A DNA stretch of 49,262 nucleotides from Limimaricola pyoseonensis (lineage in GTDB: Bacteria; Pseudomonadota; Alphaproteobacteria; Rhodobacterales; Rhodobacteraceae). Location: positions 1 to 49,262 of the forward strand of contig NZ_FNAT01000005.1 in the NCBI RefSeq assembly GCF_900102015.1. Direction: 5' to 3'. Under the pieces are notes generated by a model. The model was not told where the DNA came from and ran no database searches. It was given only the letters and a program-made list of their open reading frames with translations. The position numbers were made by a program, and so were the translations under genes. Below are positions 33,327 to 40,521 of the stretch, piece after piece (positions within the stretch are counted from its first letter, which is position 1; the number at the start of each line of letters is the position of its first letter).

Positions 33327-33892
33327 TCCTGCTCCTCCGAGGCACGCGGCGCGATCGCCAGGTGGCGGCGCAGCGTGAGCGCGCCATTCGGATCGCGCAG
33401 CCGGGCGACGACGCGCTCGGCCACGGCCGAGGAGTCGAACCCGGCAAGGTCACAGACCAGTGCGAAGTCGGGCGTGCCGATCCATGTCGGGCGCGCGGGG
33501 CGACCCCGCCGCTGCGCCTCGAGCACGTCGTCGGTGACAGACATCAGGCAGTGACGCAGGACCTCCTGCCAGAGCATCTGGCAGCGCGAGACATCGGCGC
33601 TGTCGGTGCCCGCCCACCAATGCTCCGGCCAGGGCTCGCGCCGTTCGGCGTTAGTGCGCGCCTCGCGGTTCGCAGCCGCGACCTGTGCCTCGATAGCGTC
33701 ACGAAGCGAGGGACGGACACCCTGCCCGCCCGGTCTGGCCGAGAGCGGTGCCTGGGCAGGGTTTGCCGGAGCCGACCGGCCCCGCGGACCATCCAGCGCG
33801 GCAAGATCGGCGAGGATGTCGGTGCCAGCACGGGCGGCCGAGGCCGGCGCGGCCGCTGCGGCGCGCAGCGCGGCCAGGATGTCGATGGTCAT
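33323..33892 (-). CDS. Hypothetical protein of the replication operon
   Basis: 189 residues from the ATG at 33892, which overlaps the ParB-like stop. The Ala-rich N-terminus (MTIDILAALRAAAAAPASAA) looks like a linker; the rest is globular with Trp-rich EPWPEHWWAGTDSADVSRC. No family recognised. Confidence 0.65.
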   Translation of the reverse strand: MTIDILAALRAAAAAPASAARAGTDILADLAALDGPRGRSAPANPAQAPLSARPGGQGVRPSLRDAIEAQVAAANREARTNAERREPWPEHWWAGTDSADVSRCQMLWQEVLRHCLMSVTDDVLEAQRRGRPARPTWIGTPDFALVCDLAGFDSSAVAERVVARLRDPNGALTLRRHLAIAPRASEEQE

Positions 33893-34740
33893 CGTGGGAT
33901 TCCTCCTTCGCGGTGCCAGCGCTGCAGCATGGCCGTCAGCAGCTGGGTGAAGACCGCCATGTGGCTGCGCTGCGAGTAACCGGGCTGGGTCCGGATCCTC
34001 GCGGCGTTGGCATTCGTCGTGACCAGATCGAGGCTGTCGAAGAACCCGACCAGCGTACTGAGCCGTACATCTGGCACCGCGATCGCGGCGCTTAGGAGCG
34101 GCTTCAACGTTTCGTTGGTCCAGGCCTCGGTGAAGTTCGCGCCGAAGCAGCTCCGCGACAGCGCGGTCAGGGTCCGTGTGACGATCTCGCCATGGCCGGC
34201 CTCGACCATCTGGCGGATCGCCGAAACGCTGTAGACCTGCCGGACCTGCCGTCTGTCGCTGCTGGCCTGCACCGTCATCAGCTCGCAGCCGGCGGCACGT
34301 ACCACGCGGTCGCACTCGACCGCCCAGGTCTCGCCTGCCGCCAGCGCGGCCTTGTAGACTTGGATCGGATGGACCCGTGTCATGTCGCCGTTGATCCCGG
34401 CGAAGGCGGCCGCCTGCTCGGCCGGCGCGAGATCGTTGATCGCGCCCGGCACCGCCGTGTGACCGACCAGCGCCGCGGCGTGGGTGCGATGCTGCCCGTC
34501 GATCAGCGCCAGGCGCCCATCGTCGAGGGGGGCGGTCATGACCGGCGAGAAGCGCTTCCAGGTGAAGTTCGTCGCGATGCGGAGGATGATCTCCCAGTTC
34601 CCCTCGAGGAGCGGCCGCTGGTAGCGATCATCGATCACCAGCCGCGCGATCGGGATCCACACGAGCTCGGGGCGATCCTCGATCGGGATCTCCTCCGGCA
34701 TCGTCCGGCCACTGACATCGATGGCGCGATAATGGGTCAT
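33889..34740 (-). CDS. ParB N-terminal / DUF6551-like protein
   Basis: 283 residues. RLVIDDRYQRPL and the strand-turn DGQHRTHAAAL are the signature of the ParB/Srx-like N-terminal domain (CTPase or nuclease fold). It lacks a clear helix-turn-helix of a partition ParB and there is no ParA nearby, so a role in replication or DNA modification control is more likely than plasmid partition. Confidence 0.75.
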   Translation of the reverse strand: MTHYRAIDVSGRTMPEEIPIEDRPELVWIPIARLVIDDRYQRPLLEGNWEIILRIATNFTWKRFSPVMTAPLDDGRLALIDGQHRTHAAALVGHTAVPGAINDLAPAEQAAAFAGINGDMTRVHPIQVYKAALAAGETWAVECDRVVRAAGCELMTVQASSDRRQVRQVYSVSAIRQMVEAGHGEIVTRTLTALSRSCFGANFTEAWTNETLKPLLSAAIAVPDVRLSTLVGFFDSLDLVTTNANAARIRTQPGYSQRSHMAVFTQLLTAMLQRWHREGGIPR

Positions 34741-35018
34741 GCGAAATTCTCTCCGGCTGGCTTGAGCGGTGGCAGCGTGTCGAACCGGGCAATTACACCG
34801 GATGCTGTCAGAGCCATGTGGCTCGTGGCCCCGTCCGGTGGCGCGGCCGTTCGACGAGACAGCGTTTGCGATAAGTCGAAATCGCGATTAGCCGTGCCTG
34901 GTCGACAGATAGGAGCGGCGATGCGGCCGCTAGTCTGTGAGAGCGGCAGATCGGCGAGAGCGAACGGTTGCTCTCGAAAGGAGAGGGACGCGCCAATGTA
35001 GGGAACGGGGGCGCTCAT
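34737..35018 (-). CDS. Small basic hypothetical protein
   Basis: 93 codons (MSAPVPYIGASLSF...). It has GGAG with a 6-nt spacer, and its stop overlaps the start of the ParB-like gene (ATGA), so it is probably the first gene of the replication operon. No domain recognised; composition is less phage-typical, so it could still be chance. Confidence 0.5.
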   Translation of the reverse strand: MSAPVPYIGASLSFREQPFALADLPLSQTSGRIAAPICRPGTANRDFDLSQTLSRRTAAPPDGATSHMALTASGVIARFDTLPPLKPAGENFA

Positions 35019-35080
35019 CGGTTTCTCCGGGCAAAACCGCCACAGAGCGAACCAACTTTACAAAGGTTAAGCCCGCCGCT

Positions 35081-35109
35081 GATTGCGTGATTGGGGCATG
35101 CAATGTCAA
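35081..35109 (-). promoter_or_regulatory. Candidate promoter of the replication operon
   Basis: On the minus strand a perfect TTGACA (35109-35104) is followed after 17 bp by GCAATC (35086-35081), a weak -10. It points at the gene starting at 35018. It might depend on the CII-like activator. Confidence 0.35.
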
Positions 35110-35165
35110 TTCGCTGAACAACCTCTGGGAATATTCCAGCAACTTGGGAGTGCAGTGAGACAACG

Positions 35166-35414
35166 ATGGAGACGAAACCCGTATGGTCGAAGCAGGCCGA
35201 CGACCTGATCCGCGCTGCGAAAGCGCAAGCTGAAGCCGAAGAGGTATTTGGAGAAGCACTGACCACCATTCTCATCGGCGAAACGGCAGCGTGGCCAATC
35301 CTTAGACCTCGGATAATGGAACTCATTGCCGTTCTCGAGACGACCGGAAGCCACGGCGAGGCCCAGGTTCTCCACTCCATTCTGAAGCGAGTGGACAAGA
35401 GCCACCGAGTCTGA
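35166..35414 (+). CDS. Small hypothetical protein between cII-like and replication genes
   Basis: 82 residues (METKPVWSKQADDLIRAAKAQAEAEEVFGEAL...), helical and acidic, with GTGAGA ahead of the ATG. It faces the cII-like gene convergently and lies opposite to the rest of the operon, where lambda has oop RNA. Function unknown. Confidence 0.6.
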   Translation: METKPVWSKQADDLIRAAKAQAEAEEVFGEALTTILIGETAAWPILRPRIMELIAVLETTGSHGEAQVLHSILKRVDKSHRV

Positions 35415-35433
35415 GCGAAGCGAATGGCGGTCA

Positions 35434-35877
35434 CTACGCCGCCCCCCGTAGCGAACGGACAGCGGCAAGCGCTCGTGCGGCTGCCTCTGCGATATCGATC
35501 AACTGCGCCTCGGCTACCGTCAAGCAACCGCCCTGCCCAGCCTCGATCAGCGCTGCACTGCCCTCGCCGCCTTCTTTGATAAGGTCGGCCGCAAGGTTCA
35601 GTAGGGCCGAAGGATCGGTGGGCTGATCGTCGGAGCCTTCGGCCTTAATAGCATCGAGGATCCGCTGCGAGCCGGTCAGGTGGTAAATGGCCACGGCGTC
35701 AGCGAGTGCCCACTCTCGGGTGCCGTTCATCTTGCGCGAAAACGCGGCGTAATCGACCGTCGCGCCGATGCCGCCCCAGTATTCGGCGATCTCGAGGGCC
35801 GCGCAGGCTTGCTTCGGAAAGTGCTTACGCACCGCGCCGCGCATCAGCGTATGAAGGTAAGAGCGGCTATCAGGCAT
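35434..35877 (-). CDS. CII-like phage regulatory protein
   Basis: 147 residues from the ATG at 35877. ADAVAIYHLTGSQRILDAI and the helical tail GGCLTVAEAQLIDIAEAAARALAAVRSLR match the phage regulatory CII family (distinct from lambda cII in length). It lies directly downstream of the Cro-like gene. It probably activates lysogeny promoters. Start is uncertain, because upstream codons continue the frame. Confidence 0.65.
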   Translation of the reverse strand: MPDSRSYLHTLMRGAVRKHFPKQACAALEIAEYWGGIGATVDYAAFSRKMNGTREWALADAVAIYHLTGSQRILDAIKAEGSDDQPTDPSALLNLAADLIKEGGEGSAALIEAGQGGCLTVAEAQLIDIAEAAARALAAVRSLRGAA

Positions 35878-36081
35878 GACATGCAACCTTATTGCTTTGC
35901 CGCGTGCTCTTTCTCGCACCACCATAGCGGTATGAGACGGACGCAATGCATTGATGGTAAATGGCCTTGTGCGACTGTGCAGCCGTACGAGAATCCCGCT
36001 GGTTGTGGGCGCAGGGCGCAGTTTGGCGATGTCCGGGCGAAAGGGGCATGTACGGGGCTCAGGGCTGCAAGGGAGGGTGGA

Positions 36082-36315
36082 TCAGGCGGTGGTGTTATCG
36101 GGTGCGGAGTCGCCCTTCGGACCCGACGGGTTATTGTGCATCAGGTCGCGGATCTTCTCGATTGTGCTTGGGCGGGCCTCTCCGCCCGCGCGGATGCGCG
36201 ACACAAAACCCGGATCACAGACGAAGCACCGACCGAAGGTGGACGGCTTCGTGCCGGTCCGCCGCAGGTAGGCTTCTATCTCGCTTCTGAACTGCTGCAT
36301 CATCATGAGCACCAT
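36082..36315 (-). CDS. cro: Cro-like helix-turn-helix repressor
   Basis: 77 residues from 36315, or 73 from one of the following ATG codons. The sequence EIEAYLRRTGTKPSTFGRCFVCDPGFVSRIRAGGEARPSTIEKIRDLM is split by a classical HTH (residues about 20-45). It is transcribed away from cI across the operator cluster, as Cro should be. A plausible promoter on the minus strand is GTTAAA and GATAAA with 17-bp spacing (about 36352-36324). Confidence 0.8.
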   Translation of the reverse strand: MVLMMMQQFRSEIEAYLRRTGTKPSTFGRCFVCDPGFVSRIRAGGEARPSTIEKIRDLMHNNPSGPKGDSAPDNTTA

Positions 36316-36318
36316 GAT

Positions 36319-36392
36319 GTAGGTTTTATCCTACCATGACAAGAGGATTTAACCTATTTGCCCCCAGATGCTGCGTGTAGGAAATTACCTAC
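36319..36392. promoter_or_regulatory. Three operators between cro and cI (OR-like)
   Basis: The palindrome GTAGG-N6-CCTAC occurs as GTAGGTTTTATCCTAC (36319-36334), AGAGGATTTAACCTAT (36342-36357, imperfect arm) and GTAGGAAATTACCTAC (36377-36392). Centres are 23 and 35 bp apart. The first overlaps the -10 of the cro promoter and the third overlaps the -10 of the cI promoter. Two more copies are at 38735-38778. Confidence 0.85.
36357..36387 (+). promoter_or_regulatory. Candidate cI promoter (PRM-like), leaderless start
   Basis: TTGCCC (about 36358-36363) and GAAATT (36381-36386) are spaced 17 bp apart. Transcription would begin about 7 nt after the -10, at the A of the cI ATG (36393), giving a leaderless mRNA as from lambda PRM. 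Confidence 0.45.
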
Positions 36393-37031
36393 ATGGATAC
36401 AGGTGACATGATCGCGCAGAGGATTGAGGCATTGATCGCTGAGCGCGGGATGAACAACCGAGCTGTGGCGATATCTGCCGGCATGAGCGCCACGGGCGTC
36501 CGAGACATCATCACACGAAAGACGAAGAACCCGACCTTTGCGAATCTTGTAAAGATCGCGGACGTCCTTGGGGTCTCCGTACATGAGATCGTAGGCGACC
36601 CTCCCAGTCTCCGCACCATCGCCATAGCCGGCAAAGTCGGCGCCGGCGCGCAAGTCCCAGTGTTCGACGCCTACGGCAAGGAAGGTGACGGCCCCCAGGT
36701 AGAGGCGCCGCCAGGCCTGCCGATCTCAGGCATCGTCGCGGTCGAGGTCGAGGGCGACTCCATGGAGCCGATCTACAGCGCGGGGGATCTGCTGTTCTAC
36801 ACGCGGGCTGTCGCCGAGGGCGTGCCCACCGAAGCCGTCGGCCGCCGCTGCGTCTGCGAGTGCGAGAAGGGCCTGGGTTGGGTCAAGCAGGTGAAGCTCG
36901 GCAGCGAGCCGGGCCTTTTCAACCTAATCTCGCTGAACCCCGGCGCCGAGAACCAGCATGATGTACGGCTAAAGTGGGCCGCGCCAGTTCGGTTGCATTG
37001 GCCTGCGGATCTCGCGCGGAAAATCGGATGA
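36393..37031 (+). CDS. cI: CI repressor (HTH + S24 LexA-like peptidase)
   Basis: 212 residues. HTH at about 20-50 (NRAVAISAGMSATGVRDIITRK). The self-cleavage domain has a cleavage site at Ala84-Gly85 (KVGAGAQV), nucleophile Ser123 in VEGDSMEP and Lys165 in WVKQVK. RecA-stimulated cleavage on DNA damage should trigger induction. The ATG at 36393 directly follows an operator and has no conventional leader; an internal ATG at 36408 has only a 2-nt spacer from AGGTG. Confidence 0.93.
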   Translation: MDTGDMIAQRIEALIAERGMNNRAVAISAGMSATGVRDIITRKTKNPTFANLVKIADVLGVSVHEIVGDPPSLRTIAIAGKVGAGAQVPVFDAYGKEGDGPQVEAPPGLPISGIVAVEVEGDSMEPIYSAGDLLFYTRAVAEGVPTEAVGRRCVCECEKGLGWVKQVKLGSEPGLFNLISLNPGAENQHDVRLKWAAPVRLHWPADLARKIG

Positions 37032-37097
37032 GCGTGCCCCCCGATGTCCATACGTGGCGCCACAGAAAGCCACACACTGCTGCCTCCGGTATCATCT

Positions 37098-37310
37098 ATG
37101 CATGAGGAGCCCGTCGACACCCCCTCCGTCCCCCCTGCCACGGCACTAGATGTCGTCGCCTGCATAGTCGAGACCTTGAGCTTGTCGGTCAACGAGAGGC
37201 TCAATGCGGCTCAGGCTTTGGAAGCAAAGGCCAGGGAGCTCGGCGCCGATCCCGAGTTCGTGCGCTTGGCTATCGCGACGGCTAAGCAGCTGAGGAACTT
37301 CGGCAAGTGA
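37098..37310 (+). CDS. Small hypothetical protein downstream of cI
   Basis: 70 residues from the ATG at 37098 (MHEEPVDTPSVPPATALDV...); an ATG at 37044 would add 18. The C-terminal half is helical (LSVNERLNAAQALEAKARELGADPEFVRLAIATAKQLRNFG). Its GTGA overlap with the next gene suggests cotranslation from the cI transcript. Function unknown. Confidence 0.55.
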   Translation: MHEEPVDTPSVPPATALDVVACIVETLSLSVNERLNAAQALEAKARELGADPEFVRLAIATAKQLRNFGK

Positions 37311-37570
37311 CCTGGCGCCCCACTCAACCATGGCGGATAATGATCCTGATCGCCGCGCTCGTGCTGGCCGCGACGCCGGCCGTGGTCGGCATCACGCTGT
37401 GGGATAACTGGCCGTTCTATCACATCTTCCCGATAGTGCTGATCGTAATGGGGCCGGTCTTCGTGCTGAGCCTGTTCGTGGCGCTGACGCCGGTGCTTCA
37501 GGGGTGGTGGTTACAGAAGCGGCGGACACGCGGCGGTGACAGGTCTCATGGAGAGCAGGAGGACGAGTGA
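37307..37570 (+). CDS. Two-TM membrane protein of the lysogenic cluster
   Basis: 87 residues from a GTG overlapping the upstream stop. Two hydrophobic helices (IMILIAALVLAATPAVVGITLW, about 11-32; IFPIVLIVMGPVFVLSLFVALTPV, about 40-63) and a charged C-terminus (RRTRGGDRSHGEQEDE). Expressed from the cI side, so probably in lysogens. Superinfection exclusion is a possible role. Confidence 0.6.
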   Translation: MTWRPTQPWRIMILIAALVLAATPAVVGITLWDNWPFYHIFPIVLIVMGPVFVLSLFVALTPVLQGWWLQKRRTRGGDRSHGEQEDE

Positions 37571-37606
37571 TGGAGGCGTGGGGTCATAGAAAGCTGTGGA
37601 GGAACC

Positions 37607-38104
37607 ATAGCGCTTAACCTGTGCGTAGATTGCCGAGAGGCAGTCGATGCTTGGCTTCTGATCAACAACCGGTGCGCCAAGTGCCGCCCGGCGTACGAGC
37701 AACGCTTGAACGCATTGGGGCCGGACAGATCGGCGAACAGGGTAGCCCCACCTCCGCCGGCCCCGCCCCTGATGATCACGACCGAAACCCATATCGACCT
37801 TCCGATCGAGGAGCGTCTCGGCATCGTCAGTGCTGAGTGCGTTTTGGGCGTGAGCGTCTTCCGAGATCTTGCTGGCCTAGTACGCAACGCGACCGGCGGC
37901 CGGGTAGTCTCTTCGCAGAACTCTTTCCGGGAAGCTCGGACGACCGCCCTCAATGAGATGAAGCAAGAGGCAGGCCGGCTCGGAGCGGATGCCGTCATCG
38001 CTGTCGATCTGGACTACAGCGAGATCAGCGGTGGGCATAAGTCGATGCTCCTAGTCGCAGCGACAGGCACTGCCGTGAAGCTGGCAAAGCCCGAGCGGCA
38101 GTGA
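37607..38104 (+). CDS. YbjQ/UPF0145-family protein with N-terminal zinc-ribbon-like segment
   Basis: 165 residues if the open frame starts near 37607. The C-terminal about 100 residues (MITTETHIDL..RLGIVSAECVLGVSVFRD, GRVVSSQNSFREARTTALNEMKQEA, GADAVIAVDLDYSEI) are the YbjQ fold. The N-terminal part reads NLCVDCREAVDAWLLINNRCAKCRPAY, a CxxC...CxxC set. GGAGG at 37598-37602 stands 4 nt before an ATA; no ATG, GTG or TTG is at the proper place. ATG 37769 (no SD) gives the bare YbjQ domain and TTG 37706 an intermediate form. Start is therefore unresolved. Confidence 0.65.
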   Translation: MALNLCVDCREAVDAWLLINNRCAKCRPAYEQRLNALGPDRSANRVAPPPPAPPLMITTETHIDLPIEERLGIVSAECVLGVSVFRDLAGLVRNATGGRVVSSQNSFREARTTALNEMKQEAGRLGADAVIAVDLDYSEISGGHKSMLLVAATGTAVKLAKPERQ

Positions 38105-38616
38105 ACTCAGACGGGCTTCTGCCGGCGCTGGCGAACTGGTTGCCAATCGTCATCTCGAGCGCTGCTCTTGCCGTTTCATGGCTGGCTTATCGCCGAACGC
38201 TGCCACCCAAGTGGCCGAGGGTCTGGGTCGAATTGCAGGGTCGCGGTGCGGCCGGGGCTACCGTAATAGTGAGGGTCGAAAACCATACCGATCATTCCGT
38301 TAGGATAGTGGCGATTCAAGCCGATAAGGGCCGCAGACAGGTCTCGGCCAAGATGCTGTCGAAAGTAGACAAGTCGGTATATCCGCCGAAATTGGGCCGC
38401 CAGCCCGACGACTTCTCCTCAGTTCTCTCGCTTGATCTGATCGGGCATCCGAAGTCACCAACCTCGATCGCCTCGGTAATTGAGGTACCGGTGGTTATCC
38501 GACTTCCCGAGGCTGAACGCGCAAGCAGCGTTCTCATCAGCGTCTCGATGGAGGCCTTGCGGTCCGCAATCGAAAGCACCACAACCGAGATCCCCGTACC
38601 TATTCCTGCGATGTAG
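38101..38616 (+). CDS. Membrane-anchored beta-rich hypothetical protein
   Basis: 171 residues from a GTG overlapping the YbjQ stop (GTGA). An N-terminal TM helix (WLPIVISSAALAVSWLAY, about 13-30) is followed by a likely beta-sandwich domain (GATVIVRVENHTDHSVRIVAIQ). It is the last gene of the cI-linked cluster and is followed by a terminator. Whether the domain faces the cytosol or periplasm is unclear. Confidence 0.6.
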   Translation: MNSDGLLPALANWLPIVISSAALAVSWLAYRRTLPPKWPRVWVELQGRGAAGATVIVRVENHTDHSVRIVAIQADKGRRQVSAKMLSKVDKSVYPPKLGRQPDDFSSVLSLDLIGHPKSPTSIASVIEVPVVIRLPEAERASSVLISVSMEALRSAIESTTTEIPVPIPAM

Positions 38617-38656
38617 ATGCTGAGCAGCTGAAACACTTCCAGCATCACCCCTCCTC

Positions 38657-38679
38657 GCCCGCCCCCGCGCGGGCTTTTT
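38657..38679 (+). terminator. Rho-independent terminator of the cI-linked cluster
   Basis: GCCCGC (38657-38662) pairs with GCGGGC (38669-38674) and is followed by five T (38675-38679). It insulates the cI transcript from the next operator region. Confidence 0.8.
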
Positions 38680-38734
38680 CGTGCGCCACCGCCCGCCGCT
38701 GGCAGGGGTGTAAAGCACGGCAAGAAGCCGGAAC

Positions 38735-38778
38735 GTAGGTTTTTTCCTATTGTTGGATTGAAGTAGGATTTAACCTAC
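38735..38778. promoter_or_regulatory. Second operator region (OL-like)
   Basis: GTAGGTTTTTTCCTAT (38735-38750) and GTAGGATTTAACCTAC (38763-38778) are the same operator as between cro and cI, with centres 28 bp apart. They bracket and cover the promoter at 38753-38781, so CI would silence the plus-strand early operon in lysogens. Confidence 0.85.
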
Positions 38779-38781
38779 ATT
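38753..38781 (+). promoter_or_regulatory. Early promoter (PL-like)
   Basis: TTGGAT (38753-38758) and TACATT (38776-38781) with a 17-bp spacer. The second operator covers the spacer and reaches the -10. Confidence 0.65.
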
Positions 38782-38829
38782 AGTCTCCCCCTATAAGCCG
38801 CACCTCGCGGCGCAGAGGAGAGACCGCAG

Positions 38830-39258
38830 ATGCCCCTCGACCTACACAACCGAGCAACTCGCCTGGTTCATGCGCTAGACCGTATGACCCCTGAAGACCG
38901 CACTGAGGCCATCGCCAACGAAATCATCGAGACCGGCGGTAGCTGGCAGCCGCCCTCCGACGACGGCCGCTCCTGCTTCACCATCGCCCTTCACGGCATC
39001 GAAGTGTTCGGCTTCGACGCTGCTCATGCCGCGATGAACTGGCACATCAACGCGCGCAGCGCGATCGGCGGCTGGGCCGAGCCGGACCATGACCCCACCC
39101 TGCGGCGCGCTCAACTCGAATGGGCGCAGGTTGCCCTGTTCCTCGACCCTGAGGATCTGCGCCGCAAGGCGGCCGTAATCGCTGCACTCTGGTCCGGCAA
39201 CCAGATGGTCCGCAATGCGGCGCGCCAGTATCTCGGAACACCCGAGGCCGCGGCATGA
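38830..39258 (+). CDS. Early hypothetical protein
   Basis: 142 residues (MPLDLHNRATRLVHALDRMTPEDR...), acidic, with GAGGAGA about 9 nt upstream. First gene under the CI-controlled PL-like promoter. It could be an antirepressor, a takeover or a recombination factor. The Trp-containing block GGWAEPDHDPTLRRAQLEWAQ is the most distinctive part. No family recognised. Confidence 0.65.
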   Translation: MPLDLHNRATRLVHALDRMTPEDRTEAIANEIIETGGSWQPPSDDGRSCFTIALHGIEVFGFDAAHAAMNWHINARSAIGGWAEPDHDPTLRRAQLEWAQVALFLDPEDLRRKAAVIAALWSGNQMVRNAARQYLGTPEAAA

Positions 39259-39497
39259 CCCAGCCCGCCCGCATCCCCCGCGCCACGCCCGCCGCACCGA
39301 TCGTACACGGCTTTCCGCTCGCCAACGTCAACCGGCCGCCGGCACCGGGCCAGCCGGAAGCGGATTCGCTGCCCTGCCGGATCATGTCCTTGATCGCGAA
39401 CGGGGTGACGATCATCGCCGTCGTGCTGGTCTTGATCTTCGCCGCCTCGCTGCTCGCGGACCTGCCGGCGCTCATGATGCGCGAGATCGCGCTATGA
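39255..39497 (+). CDS. Single-TM small protein
   Basis: 80 residues, overlapping the previous stop (ATGA). Pro-rich N-terminus and a TM helix at about 44-72 (IMSLIANGVTIIAVVLVLIFAASLLADLPALM), so the N-terminus is probably cytosolic. Function unknown; early membrane proteins often act in exclusion. Confidence 0.6.
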   Translation: MTQPARIPRATPAAPIVHGFPLANVNRPPAPGQPEADSLPCRIMSLIANGVTIIAVVLVLIFAASLLADLPALMMREIAL

Positions 39498-39514
39498 GGG
39501 TCGTGGTTGCCACG

Positions 39515-40090
39515 TCAGGGTCGAGGCTCCTCCAGGCTGCGAAAAGCGTGCCAGTGGCGGAAGGTCCGCTGGCGCCAGCAGAGGGCTACCCGGTCGAAGT
39601 CGTCGCCGTAGATGTTCCGCCCCGCCCGGTTGTGCGCGACCGCGTTCACGGCGCACATCGCTGGAGGCTCATCGGCATAAATCAGGGTGGCCTCGGCCAT
39701 GATCGCATGAGGGGCACGGCCGCGCTCGATCTCCGCCATCAGCCAAAAGAAGCGGCGCTTGAGCACGGCGTGAGCTTGCATGCGCCCGCCCATGTCCCAG
39801 ACGAGCGCGATGCCGGACAGGACGGCAATCATCGCGCCAGCGATCTGGCCGAAGATCTCATGGTCGGCGCCGAATGCGGCCACGGCGCTACTGCCGAGCA
39901 GCAGCACGATGAAGGTGATCATCCGGCTGTAGCGCCCGTACCAGTCCTCCCGGTCCTCGTGATAGAGCGCACTTCGCAGCAGTTCGAAGCGCTGCAGATC
40001 TACCGTGGCCGAGGCGGCTTGATGCCCGGCGGCATCCCCGTCGGCTTCGACGGCGCGGGCGGGGCTACGGGTGTCGTGGGTCTCGCGCAT
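39515..40090 (-). CDS. SLATT-like two-TM protein (possible pore effector)
   Basis: 191 residues. A charged helix (FELLRSALYHEDREDWYGRYS, about 35-55) precedes two TM helices (about 57-73, MITFIVLLLGSSAVAAF; about 80-98, FGQIAGAMIAVLSGIALVW) and then a helix AVLKRRFFWLMAEIERG. This layout resembles SLATT domains, two-TM modules predicted to form pores in nucleotide-signal defence systems. It is encoded against the early operon with its own start (GAGAG upstream of the ATG at 40090). Assignment is by layout, not by a search. Confidence 0.5.
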   Translation of the reverse strand: MRETHDTRSPARAVEADGDAAGHQAASATVDLQRFELLRSALYHEDREDWYGRYSRMITFIVLLLGSSAVAAFGADHEIFGQIAGAMIAVLSGIALVWDMGGRMQAHAVLKRRFFWLMAEIERGRAPHAIMAEATLIYADEPPAMCAVNAVAHNRAGRNIYGDDFDRVALCWRQRTFRHWHAFRSLEEPRP

Positions 40091-40238
40091 CTGCTCTCTC
40101 TCATTCTGAACATGCCTCCTGTCGGCTTTCGTGGGCTAGGGGGTGTGGCAGGTCGCGCGTTTGCGGCGCGCGGCCTGCACCTGACGTTAGTTGCGGCGGA
40201 GTCGTGCTACAACTGTGACTTGAGCGGGGAGCTGGTCG

Positions 40239-40508
40239 ATGTCTGAGCCCTGCCGCTGTCTGCCGTGCCTATGCGCCGATGAAGTTGCCCGCCTCGAGAG
40301 CGGCATCGAGCTGGCGCTCGGCACCCTGCAATCCGGCCGCGCCGCGGATGCCGAGACGATCCTTGCCGATCTGGTCGACGGAACCGACCCGAAAGTCGAA
40401 GCCGTCCGCGACGCGCTGCGCCGCCGCCTCATCGAGCAGTGGCATCAGACTTATGGCCCACGACAACCCTTCCTCGAATGGGCGCATGCCCGCCGGGGCG
40501 CGGCATGA
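40239..40508 (+). CDS. Small Cys-rich hypothetical protein
   Basis: 89 residues; GGGAG lies about 7 nt before the ATG. The N-terminus MSEPCRCLPCLCADEVA has four Cys in about 8 residues, then a helical part (ARLESGIELALGTLQSGRAADAETILADLV). Part of the early operon; overlaps nothing. Confidence 0.6.
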   Translation: MSEPCRCLPCLCADEVARLESGIELALGTLQSGRAADAETILADLVDGTDPKVEAVRDALRRRLIEQWHQTYGPRQPFLEWAHARRGAA

Positions 40509-40521
40509 AGGAGCACACGGC

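Noticed and set aside
33889-34740. Plasmid partition system (ParB) suggesting a phage-plasmid
   Set aside because: No ParA and no centromere-like repeats; a ParB-like fold alone, plus a full integrase and att site, does not support plasmid maintenance.
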